From assembly GCF_049994355.1 (NCBI RefSeq), contig NZ_CP188257.1:3162001-3226000 (forward strand): 64,000 bases of DNA. Reading direction: 5' to 3'. The stretch is from Angustibacter sp049994355. GTDB lineage: Bacteria; Actinomycetota; Actinomycetes; Actinomycetales; Angustibacteraceae. This document shows, piece after piece, positions 56,116 to 63,547 of the stretch. The translations under genes and the position numbers were made by a program. Numbering within the stretch: the stretch's first letter is position 1; each line of letters opens with the position of its first letter. The notes beneath the pieces were generated by a model. It did not search any database. It saw only the letters and a program-made list of their open reading frames with translations, and was not told where the DNA came from.

Positions 56116-56153
56116 AAAAAACCCCTCGGCCCGAGATGGGCACAACGAGGGGT
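56116..56153 (-). terminator. Attenuator terminator in the ilvB leader
   Basis: On the minus strand ACCCCTCG (56153-56146) pairs with CGAGGGGT (56128-56121), with an inner 4-bp stem (GCCC/GGGC), followed by six T (56121-56116). It is 30 nt before the ilvB start. Confidence 0.8.
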
Positions 56154-56176
56154 CGCGCGCGGTCCGCAGGGCCTGG

Positions 56177-56221
56177 TCACCCTTGGACGGCGCGCCGCCT
56201 GAGTACGAGCGACGACAGCAC
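56177..56221 (-). CDS. Candidate ilvB leader peptide MLSSLVLRRRAVQG
   Basis: A 14-codon ORF starting with GTG at 56221 and ending with TGA at 56177. It contains three Leu and two internal Val codons, with Leu-Val-Leu followed by Arg repeats, a composition typical of ilv/leu leader peptides. GAGGG lies about 8 nt upstream. The stop is 23 nt before the attenuator stem. Confidence 0.55.
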   Translation of the reverse strand: MLSSLVLRRRAVQG

Positions 56222-56272
56222 GCGACCACCCTCGTCCGCACCTGCCGTGACGTCAACTACGACCCCTATTCG

Positions 56273-56287
56273 TCTCGACCACTGAGA
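56273..56287. promoter_or_regulatory. 15-bp dyad upstream of the ilvB leader
   Basis: On the minus strand TCTCA-GTGGT-CGAGA: same 5-5-5 geometry and 9 of 10 arm bases identical to the dyad between ndgR and leuC (15802-15816). It is about 50 bp upstream of the leader ORF. Confidence 0.45.
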
Positions 56288-56317
56288 CAGCCGTCCACGT
56301 TTCGGACCCACCGCCCA

Positions 56318-56377
56318 ACTCGTGACGAGCTTTCGGGGTCTCCCAGGCCCTTGAGACCCCCACAACTCATCACGAGT
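56318..56377 (-). terminator. Nested inverted repeats between ilvD and ilvB
   Basis: Outer arms 56318-56329 (ACTCGTGACGAG) and 56366-56377 (CTCATCACGAGT) match at 11 of 12 positions. Inner arms GGGGTCTC (56335-56342) / GAGACCCC (56353-56360) are perfect. The structure starts 3 nt after the ilvD stop and is the probable ilvD terminator, though no T-tract follows. Confidence 0.6.
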
Positions 56378-56380
56378 GGG

Positions 56381-58075
56381 TCAGTCGCAGACGGCGCCGC
56401 GGGCTGCGGAGCCGACGAGCTTGGCGTACTTGGCCAGGACGCCGCGCTCGTGCTTGGGCGCCGGGGGCGTCCAACCCTGCCGCCGGGCCGCCAGCTGGGC
56501 ATCGTCGACCAGCAGGTCGAGGCGTCCGCTGGCGACGTCCAGCCGGATCCGGTCGCCGTCCCGGACGAACGCGATCGGCCCGCCGTCCACGGCCTCGGGC
56601 GCGACGTGCCCGACGCACAGACCGGTCGTCCCGCCGCTGAAGCGCCCGTCGGTGAGCAGCAGCACGTCCTTGCCGAGCCCGGCACCCTTGATCGCCCCGG
56701 TCACCGCGAGCATCTCGCGCATCCCCGGGCCGCCCTTCGGGCCCTCGTACCGGATCACGCAGACGTCGCCCGCAGCGAGCGTGCCATCGGAGACCGCGTC
56801 CATCGCGGCCCGTTCGCCGTCGAAGACCCGGGCGGTGCCCTCGAACACGTCCTCGTCGAAGCCCGCGGACTTCACCACGGCACCCTCGGGGGCCAGCGAA
56901 CCGGCCAGGATCGTGATCCCGCCGGTGGGGTGGATCGGCTCGGACATCGCCCGCAGCACCTTGCCGTCGACGTCCGGCGGGGCGATCTCGGCCAGGTTCT
57001 CGGCCATGGTGCGGCCGGTGACGGTGAGCGCATCACCGTGCAGCAGCCCGGCATCGAGCAGCGCGCGCATCACGACGGGTACACCGCCGACGTGGTCCAC
57101 GTCCTTCATCACGTACTGCCCGAACGGCTTGACGTTCGCCAGGTGCGGCACGCGAGCACCGACCCGGCGGAAGTCGTCCAGCGACAGCTCGACGTGCGCC
57201 TCGTGCGCGATCGCCAGCAGGTGCAACACCGCGTTCGTCGAGCCACCGAACGCCATCACCACCGCGATCGCGTTCTCGAAGGCCTCCTTGGTCAGGATCT
57301 GGCGGGCCGTGATGCCCTGGCGCAGCATCTCCACCGCCGCCATCCCCGAGCGCCGGGCAAAGCCGTCGCGGCGCCGGTCGACGGCCGGCGGCGCTGCACT
57401 GCCGGGCAGCGACATCCCGAGCGCCTCGGCCGCGCTGGCCATCGTGTTCGCGGTGTACATGCCACCGCAGGCGCCCTCCCCCGGGCAGATCGCGCGCTCG
57501 ATCGCGTCCACGTCCTCGCGCGGGATCAGCCCGCGGGCGCAGGCGCCGACCGCCTCGAACGCGTCGATGATGGTGACCTCGCGCTCGGTGCCGTCGGACA
57601 GCTTCGCGATGCCCGGCAGGATCGACCCCGCGTACAGGAACACACTGGACAGGTCCAGCCGCGCGGCGGCCATCAGCATGCCCGGCAACGACTTGTCGCA
57701 GCCGGCCAGCAGCACTGAGCCGTCCAGGCGTTCGGCCTGCATGACCGTCTCGACGCTGTCCGCGATCACCTCACGGGACACCAGCGAGTAGTGCATGCCC
57801 TCGTGGCCCATCGAGATGCCGTCGGAGACCGAGATGGTGCCGAACTCCAGCGGGTACCCGCCGGCCGCGTGCACCCCCTCCTTGACCGCGACAGCCAACC
57901 GCTGCAGCGACAAGTTGCACGGGGTGATCTCGTTCCAGCTGCTGGCCACCCCGATCTGCGGCTTGGCGAAGTCCTCGTCGCCCATGCCTACCGCTCGCAG
58001 CATGCCGCGGGCGGCGGCCTTCTCCAGACCGTCGGTCACGTCGCGGCTGCGGGGCTTGATGTCTGGGCTGGTCAT
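56381..58075 (-). CDS. ilvD: Dihydroxy-acid dehydratase
   Basis: A 564-residue Fe-S enzyme converting dihydroxy acids to 2-keto acids in Ile/Val synthesis. Cluster ligands are visible as Cys in TPCNLSLQRLA, AGCDKSLPGM and GEGACGGMYTANTM. The DGRFSGGTTGLCVGHVAPEA segment with the active-site Ser is near the C-terminus. The ATG at 58075 (MTSPDIKPRSRDV) has a -10 box 7 nt upstream; a longer frame to 58102 is not needed. Confidence 0.96.
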   Translation of the reverse strand: MTSPDIKPRSRDVTDGLEKAAARGMLRAVGMGDEDFAKPQIGVASSWNEITPCNLSLQRLAVAVKEGVHAAGGYPLEFGTISVSDGISMGHEGMHYSLVSREVIADSVETVMQAERLDGSVLLAGCDKSLPGMLMAAARLDLSSVFLYAGSILPGIAKLSDGTEREVTIIDAFEAVGACARGLIPREDVDAIERAICPGEGACGGMYTANTMASAAEALGMSLPGSAAPPAVDRRRDGFARRSGMAAVEMLRQGITARQILTKEAFENAIAVVMAFGGSTNAVLHLLAIAHEAHVELSLDDFRRVGARVPHLANVKPFGQYVMKDVDHVGGVPVVMRALLDAGLLHGDALTVTGRTMAENLAEIAPPDVDGKVLRAMSEPIHPTGGITILAGSLAPEGAVVKSAGFDEDVFEGTARVFDGERAAMDAVSDGTLAAGDVCVIRYEGPKGGPGMREMLAVTGAIKGAGLGKDVLLLTDGRFSGGTTGLCVGHVAPEAVDGGPIAFVRDGDRIRLDVASGRLDLLVDDAQLAARRQGWTPPAPKHERGVLAKYAKLVGSAARGAVCD

Positions 58076-58082
58076 GTGCCGG

Positions 58083-58088
58083 AGTCTA
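58083..58088 (-). promoter_or_regulatory. -10 box of ilvD
   Basis: TAGACT (minus strand), 7 nt before the ATG at 58075. Confidence 0.5.
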
Positions 58089-58144
58089 GGACTGGGCATC
58101 AACCGGCTGTCGGGGACGTCCAGCCGCTGGTCGTGGGCGCTGCG

Positions 58145-59002
58145 TCAGTCGCCGATGATCCGGGCCAGCAGGGCGCACAGGTCGTCGTTCGCCGGCTTGC
58201 CGAGCCTGCCCACGATGTCGGCCTGGACCTCGTCGGCCTGCGCCTGCGAGGCGAGCAACAGGGAATGGCCCTGCTCGGTGAGCCGGACGTCGCTGAGCCG
58301 GCGATCGGTCAGGTTGCGTTCTCGGGTCAGCAATCCGCGAGCCTCCAGGGAGTCCAGCATCGGCAGGATCGCCGGGTCACTGACCCCGAGCGCCGCGGCC
58401 AGGTGGCTCTGCGAGCAGGGCTCGTCGCGACCGATGACCGACAGCAGACCGAACTCACGCGGGTGCAGGTCGAGCTCGCGCAGCGCGCGCTGGGCCCGCT
58501 CCCGGGTGCGCCCGTGCGCGTGCCCGATGAGGTAGCCCACCCGATCAGCCAGCGCGGTGACTCGAAGCGCCGCGTCGCCGTCGAGCAGCACGCGCAAGTG
58601 CGCCCGGAGCCGGGCGGCCTCCGCCTCGCTCAGTCGCGACGTGAGCTGCAGCTCGCTGCGGTCCAGGTCGCGATCGAGCCGTGGCAGCTCCTTGCGGCCG
58701 GTCTCCGTCAGCCGCAGCGCGTAGGACCGACGGTCGGCGGCGTTGCGTTCGCGGACGACCCAGCCGCGCGATGCCAGAGAGTCGACCAACCCGACGATCA
58801 CCGTGGGCGAGATGTGGGTCAGCTCCGCGAGCTCGCGCTGGGAGACCGCGCCGAGCTCGTCGAGGATGGACAGCACCGAGATCTCTCGCGTGCGGGTGTC
58901 GTCACCGATGCAGCTCGCCTCGACGCCGACCGTGACCACGAAGGCACGGCGTAGGAGGAAACCCGTGTACGACCGCAGGTCGGGACGCGATGGCCGGACC
59001 AC
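58145..59002 (-). CDS. Double MarR-domain transcriptional regulator
   Basis: A 285-residue protein, about twice the normal MarR length of 140-170. Two winged-helix units are visible. The first has VLSILDELGAVSQRELAELT, a wing in RERNAADRRSYALRLTETG, and ends near residue 125. The second has FGLLSVIGRDEPCSQSHLAA, then LGVSDPAILPMLDSLEARGL and RERNLTDRRLSDVRLTEQG. Both have the DRR wing signature. The protein may bind as an intramolecular pseudo-dimer. GGAGG lies 4 nt before the GTG at 59002. It is divergent from the MMPL transporter. Confidence 0.85.
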   Translation of the reverse strand: MVRPSRPDLRSYTGFLLRRAFVVTVGVEASCIGDDTRTREISVLSILDELGAVSQRELAELTHISPTVIVGLVDSLASRGWVVRERNAADRRSYALRLTETGRKELPRLDRDLDRSELQLTSRLSEAEAARLRAHLRVLLDGDAALRVTALADRVGYLIGHAHGRTRERAQRALRELDLHPREFGLLSVIGRDEPCSQSHLAAALGVSDPAILPMLDSLEARGLLTRERNLTDRRLSDVRLTEQGHSLLLASQAQADEVQADIVGRLGKPANDDLCALLARIIGD

Positions 59003-59042
59003 ACCGCCTCCTGGGGTCTGGGTCGGGAGCTCTCGGGGTAGT

Positions 59043-59104
59043 TTCAGGGTTGACCCTGAATCGTTATCAGGGGTTCACCTGATAAATGGTTAACCTGGTT
59101 GACG
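59043..59104. promoter_or_regulatory. Operator array between the MarR and MMPL genes
   Basis: TTCAGGGT-TG-ACCCTGAA (59043-59060) is a perfect palindrome. TTATCAGG (59064-59071) and CCTGATAA (59078-59085) form a second perfect dyad, and GGTTAACC (59088-59095) a third. All share the core GGTTNACC (59048, 59072, 59088); an incomplete copy, GGTTGACG, is at 59097. Confidence 0.7.
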
Positions 59105-59172
59105 ATCCGCTCCGTTCATCATACGTTGCAGTATCCGCCGAGGTCGGCAATCGGCCCAGGCACAACACATCG

Positions 59173-61332
59173 ATGGAGCCCATCGTGGAACGTCTGGCCC
59201 GCCTCGTCATCAGACACCGTCGCATCGTCTTCGGCATCTGGATCGCGCTCTTCCTGGCCGGCGGCTTCGCGGCGGGGAAGGTGCCGGACCGGTTGGGGAT
59301 CGACTTCTCGCTGCCCGGCCAGCCCGGCGACACCGCCGAGAAGCACCTGGTCGAGGCGTACGGCACCAGCTCGTACGACACCTTCGTCGCGGTCGTCACC
59401 GTGCCCGTGGGCCAGACCGTCGAGGCCAACAAGGACCAGATCGCCAAGGTCTTCAGCGCAGGTGGTTCGGTGTTCCCCAAAGTCCGGCTGGTCGACCTGG
59501 CCAGCACCGGCGATCCGGCCTTCGTCTCCGACGACCACCGCACCACGTTCGCCCTGATGCAGGGACCGCAGCCGACCTCGTTCGCACCCGGACCGGAGAC
59601 CCAGCTGGACGCGACGCTGCAGAAGGCCGCGGAAGGCACGGGGCTGACGACCGGCGTGACCTCCTACGGACTGCTGTCGGCGGGCAACAGCAGCAACGAA
59701 GGTCCCAGCGTGCTGGCCGAGACCATGTTCGGCGCACTGGGTGCCCTGGTCGTCCTCGTCTTCGTCTTCGCGTCCTTCCTGGCCCTGCTCCCCCTGCTGA
59801 TCGCCGCGGTGTCCATCCTCACCACCTTCCTGCTCGTCCTGGGGCTGACGACGTTCAGCGACGTCAGCTTCGTCGTCCAGTTCCTCATCGCGCTGATCGG
59901 CCTCGGGGTCGCGATCGACTACTCGTTGCTAGTGGTCTCCCGCTGGCGCGAGGAACGGGCCCACGGGTTCGACAACGAGACCGCCGTCATCACCGCAATG
60001 AAGACCGCAGGCCACGCCGTCCTCGCCTCCGGCGTCACCGTCGCCATCAGCCTGGTCGCCCTGGTCGTCGTGCCCGTGCCGTTCCTGCGCAGCATGGGAA
60101 TCGGCGGGATGCTCATCCCGCTGGTCAGCGTCGCCGTGGTTCTGACGCTGCTGCCGGCGATGCTGACCAGCATCGGCCCGCGGGTCGACTGGCCGCGCAT
60201 CCGCCACGAGGGCACGGCGTCCAAGGCCTGGACCGCCTGGGCGAAGCTCATCGTGCGCCGCCGCTGGATCGCTGCCGGGGTCGCCATGCTGGTGCTGGGG
60301 CTGCTCATCGCGCCGGTCTTCTCACTCAAGATCGGTCAGGCCGGGATCGAGTCCCTGGCCCGCAACGGCCCGGCGTACGACGCGTTGGCGACCCTGCGCG
60401 CGGGTGGCATCGAGTCCGGTGTGACCACGCCGATCGAGGTGCTGGTGCCGTCGAGCCAGGCGCAGGCCGCCGCCGACGCGGCGGGCAAGGTCGACGGCGT
60501 CCAGTTCGCCGTCATCGGCGGGAACGACCCGACGCTGGCCGTCGTGGACGTCGTCCCGACCAAGGAGACTGTCGACAGCTCGAGCAACAAGGTGGTCGAC
60601 GAAGTCCGCTCGGCCGTCGAGAGTGCCGTGGACGGGGACGTCGGGATCACCGGCGCGGGTGCCACCGTCGGCGACTACTTCAGCGCGGTCTACGACAAGT
60701 TCCCGTACGTCATGGCGCTCATCGCGCTGATCACCTTCGTGCTGCTGATGCGCACCTTCCGGTCGGTGCTGCTGCCGATCAAGGCCGTCCTGCTCAACCT
60801 GCTGTCGCTCGCCGCCGTGTTCGGTGCCATCACCTGGTTCTGGCAGATGGGCCACGGCTCGGAGGCCGTGTTCAACATCTCCGCCACCGGAGCGCTGACG
60901 TTCTGGCTCCCGGTGATCATCTTCGCCTTCCTGTTCGGGCTGTCCATGGACTACGAGGTCTTCATCCTGGCCAGGATGCGCGAGGAGTACGACGCCTGCG
61001 GCAACACGAACGAAGCGGTCGTCATCGGCCTGGCCCGGACCGGTCGCCTGGTGACCTCGGCCGCCCTGATCCTGTTCTTCGCCTTCGCCGCGCTCGCCTC
61101 GTCGCCGGGCACCGACATCAAGGTGATGGGCACCGCGCTGGGGGTCGGCATCCTGATCGACGCCACCATCGTGCGAGCCCTGCTGGTGCCGGCACTGGTC
61201 AGCCTGTTCGGCCCGTACAACTGGTGGCTGCCACCGGTTCTGGCCAAGGTGCTCCGGGTCGAGCCGTCGCCCCTACGCCGGGAGCGGGCCGTCGCCGAGC
61301 CGGACGAGGAGCCGACCCGCGTCTCGGTCTGA
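59173..61332 (+). CDS. MMPL/RND-family membrane transporter
   Basis: A 719-residue protein with two repeats, each of one helix, an extracytoplasmic loop and five further helices. It shows the MMPL pattern: RRIVFGIWIALFLAGGFAAG at the start, VAIDYSLLVVSRWREE near residue 280 (the proton-relay region of TM4), and the matching FGLSMDYEVFILARMREEY in the second half. MMPL proteins export lipids or drugs using the proton gradient. ATG at 59173 is preferred over the frame start at 59086, which would overlap the operator. Probably repressed by the divergent double MarR. Confidence 0.9.
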   Translation: MEPIVERLARLVIRHRRIVFGIWIALFLAGGFAAGKVPDRLGIDFSLPGQPGDTAEKHLVEAYGTSSYDTFVAVVTVPVGQTVEANKDQIAKVFSAGGSVFPKVRLVDLASTGDPAFVSDDHRTTFALMQGPQPTSFAPGPETQLDATLQKAAEGTGLTTGVTSYGLLSAGNSSNEGPSVLAETMFGALGALVVLVFVFASFLALLPLLIAAVSILTTFLLVLGLTTFSDVSFVVQFLIALIGLGVAIDYSLLVVSRWREERAHGFDNETAVITAMKTAGHAVLASGVTVAISLVALVVVPVPFLRSMGIGGMLIPLVSVAVVLTLLPAMLTSIGPRVDWPRIRHEGTASKAWTAWAKLIVRRRWIAAGVAMLVLGLLIAPVFSLKIGQAGIESLARNGPAYDALATLRAGGIESGVTTPIEVLVPSSQAQAAADAAGKVDGVQFAVIGGNDPTLAVVDVVPTKETVDSSSNKVVDEVRSAVESAVDGDVGITGAGATVGDYFSAVYDKFPYVMALIALITFVLLMRTFRSVLLPIKAVLLNLLSLAAVFGAITWFWQMGHGSEAVFNISATGALTFWLPVIIFAFLFGLSMDYEVFILARMREEYDACGNTNEAVVIGLARTGRLVTSAALILFFAFAALASSPGTDIKVMGTALGVGILIDATIVRALLVPALVSLFGPYNWWLPPVLAKVLRVEPSPLRRERAVAEPDEEPTRVSV

Positions 61333-61636
61333 CGGGCGTGGAATGCTTCACGGCGACAACCGCGAACGCGGCTGCTGACCGCCGCGCTCGTCGCGTTGTC
61401 GGTCACCAAGCTGGCCACGGCGTGCAGCGACGCCGGATCACCTGGGGCCGGGTCACGTCCTCCGATTCCAGCGACACCGACGCTCTGGCTGCGCCCATCC
61501 TGAGCGACCCTTCCGACACCCCTCCTGTCCTGGTCCTCGACTCGACTCCGTCGAGCTCGGTCAGCATGGTCTGGAGGCTGGTCGGCTGGCGCGCACTGGA
61601 CGCCTGACAGTCGAACAGGGGTGCAAGTCTGAGGAC
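61333..61636. other. Gene-free 304-bp interval after the MMPL gene
   Basis: No supported gene. One frame (about 61366-61503) reads like the start of a lipoprotein signal (LLTAALVALSVTKLATACSD) but has no start codon and stops soon after. It may be a decayed gene. Confidence 0.45.
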
Positions 61637-62752
61637 ATGAACACTCCCGGAGAGCTCTCGGTCACGTGGGAGCAGGCGCTGGCCTGGCGGTTCGAACGTC
61701 ACCTGCTCGATCCGATCGGATCGGTGTCGGTGGCGGACGTCGTACGCCGCCTCGGTGCGGTGCCGTCGATGGACGAGTCGCTGGCTGAGCTCGCCGTGCG
61801 GACCCGGCGTAGGACGTCGCGCTCCGGCGAGCTTGCGGCGGCGTTGGCGGACGGGACCGTCATCAAGGCGTTCGCGTTCCGCGGGTCGATGAACTACCTC
61901 TCACCCGAGGACGGTGGCGTCTACCTGGCGCTCCGATCGGCCGGCCGGCAGTGGGAGCTGCCGAGCTGGGTGGACTACTACCGGCTCACCCCCTCGGACT
62001 GGCCGGACTTCCGGGCTGCGGTGCGCGAAGCGCTCGATGCCGGACCGTTGACGATCGCCGAGCTCGGCGAAGCGGTGGCGAGGAATCGTGCCTACCGACA
62101 CCTGAGGCCAGTGTTCGACGAGGGTGCGGGCACGCTGATCAAGCCACTGACCTGGCAAGGAGACATCAGCTTCGCACCACCACGCGACGGTCAGCACACC
62201 TTTCAACGCCTCGACCTCAACCCGAGGTGGACAGGTCTGCCTGACCTCGACGACGCAGGTCCGCGCGCCATCACCGCGTACCTGCGGACGTACGGCCCGG
62301 CGACGGTCGACCACATCCACTACTGGCTCGGTGACGGCCTGAGCGCGGGCCGCAAACGGATCAACACCTGGCTGTCCGAGCTGCGCGAGCAACTGGTCCC
62401 CGTTGACGTCGACGGCACCACGGCATACGTCGTGAAGGTGGACGTCGACTCCCTCCTCGCCGCCCATGCCTCGAACGCGGTGCGATTCCTTCCCGGGCAC
62501 GACCAGTGGGTGATGGGACCCGGCACCAAGGATGTCCACGTCACCCCGCAGTCCCGGCGAGGTCTCATGACCCGCAAGGCCAACCCGGTGATCTTCAGCG
62601 GTGCCGTCTGCGGAACATGGGCACGCACGGGTGACGACCTCACCGTCGTCTGGCTCGACGGGCGACGACCAGCCGATCACGCCATCGAGCAGGAGGCCGC
62701 AAGACTCGGCAGGATCCTCGGCCGCGAGCTGAACCTGACACTTACCTCCTAG
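61637..62752 (+). CDS. Winged-helix DNA-binding protein of the AlkZ/YcaQ-like (HTH_42) family
   Basis: A 371-residue protein with the HTH_42 arrangement: an N-terminal helical region (ALAWRFERHLLDPIG), the RGSMNYLSPED segment, a middle winged helix (GPATVDHIHYWLGDGLSAGR), and the C-terminal FLPGHDQWVMGPGTKDVHV and NPVIFSGAVCGTW. AlkZ-like proteins are DNA glycosylases that unhook crosslinks or excise bulky adducts; the actinobacterial subgroup is less studied, so glycosylase activity is inferred. Confidence 0.8.
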   Translation: MNTPGELSVTWEQALAWRFERHLLDPIGSVSVADVVRRLGAVPSMDESLAELAVRTRRRTSRSGELAAALADGTVIKAFAFRGSMNYLSPEDGGVYLALRSAGRQWELPSWVDYYRLTPSDWPDFRAAVREALDAGPLTIAELGEAVARNRAYRHLRPVFDEGAGTLIKPLTWQGDISFAPPRDGQHTFQRLDLNPRWTGLPDLDDAGPRAITAYLRTYGPATVDHIHYWLGDGLSAGRKRINTWLSELREQLVPVDVDGTTAYVVKVDVDSLLAAHASNAVRFLPGHDQWVMGPGTKDVHVTPQSRRGLMTRKANPVIFSGAVCGTWARTGDDLTVVWLDGRRPADHAIEQEAARLGRILGRELNLTLTS

Positions 62753-62812
62753 CCGACCCATCAACGACCCGCGCACCCGGAGCCGACCCACTCTGCCGTC
62801 GGTGAGGTTCCA

Positions 62813-62818
62813 TAGACT
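62813..62818 (+). promoter_or_regulatory. -10 box of the DinB-type gene
   Basis: TAGACT, 6 nt before the GTG at 62825. Confidence 0.5.
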
Positions 62819-62824
62819 GGGCGC

Positions 62825-63520
62825 GTGGCTGAGGGCGAGCAGTTTGTCGAGCGGGACTTGCGCGGCGCGCGGTTCATCGAGTGCGACCTGTCGGACGTGG
62901 TGATGCGCGGCGTCGAGATCGCTGGAATGGACATCGATGCCCCCTGGTTGAGCGTGGGCCCGGGATTGCGGGTGAACGGGGTCGACGTGACGCCGTTGGT
63001 CGAACAGGAGCTTGATCGCCGCTTTCCTGGCCGCAGCGAGCGGCGGGCGGAGAGCCCGGCTGGTCTGCGAGAGGCATGGACGACCGTGGACCAGGCGTGG
63101 GACGCGGCGATCGAGCGGGCAGCGGCGCTGCCCGCCGGGTCCGTCGACGTCAGGATCGATGACGAGTGGTCATTCGCGGAGACTCTGCGCCATCTGGTGC
63201 ACGGCATCGACATCTGGCTGGGCAAAAGCGTGCTGGGGCGGGAGGAGGCTGACTTCCATCCCCTCGGTCTCGGGTACGGCAGCAGGGCCTCGGAGGCCGG
63301 GTCCTATGACGACGTCCTGGCCGCACGCGCGGACCGGGCCGCGATGGTGCGCGAGTTCCTGGCCACCGTCACCGACCAGGTGCTCGACGAGGAACGCCGC
63401 AACCCGCACAACCCCGCGAACGCCGAGACAGTGCGCCATTGCCTGCACGTGATCCTCGTAGAGGGTTGGGAACACCTGCGATTCGCGCTGCGTGACCTCG
63501 ACGTGATCGCACACGCATAA
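62825..63520 (+). CDS. DinB-family protein with N-terminal pentapeptide-like segment
   Basis: A 231-residue protein. Residues about 5-35 (FVERDLRGARFIECDLSDVV) show the five-residue periodicity of pentapeptide repeats. From about residue 80 a four-helix DinB/YfiT-like domain follows, with putative metal-site histidines in ETLRHLVHGIDIWL and LVEGWEHLRFALRD. DinB-family proteins are often thiol-dependent transferases or damage-inducible proteins of unknown role. The GTG at 62825 follows a -10 box directly, without Shine-Dalgarno. Confidence 0.8.
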   Translation: MAEGEQFVERDLRGARFIECDLSDVVMRGVEIAGMDIDAPWLSVGPGLRVNGVDVTPLVEQELDRRFPGRSERRAESPAGLREAWTTVDQAWDAAIERAAALPAGSVDVRIDDEWSFAETLRHLVHGIDIWLGKSVLGREEADFHPLGLGYGSRASEAGSYDDVLAARADRAAMVREFLATVTDQVLDEERRNPHNPANAETVRHCLHVILVEGWEHLRFALRDLDVIAHA

Positions 63521-63547
63521 GCCCGACCGCCGTCTCCGTGGAACGTC

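Noticed and set aside
61366..61503. Lipoprotein-like reading frame after the MMPL gene
   Set aside because: It has a hydrophobic stretch and a Cys but no usable start codon and a very short tail; noted only as a possible remnant.
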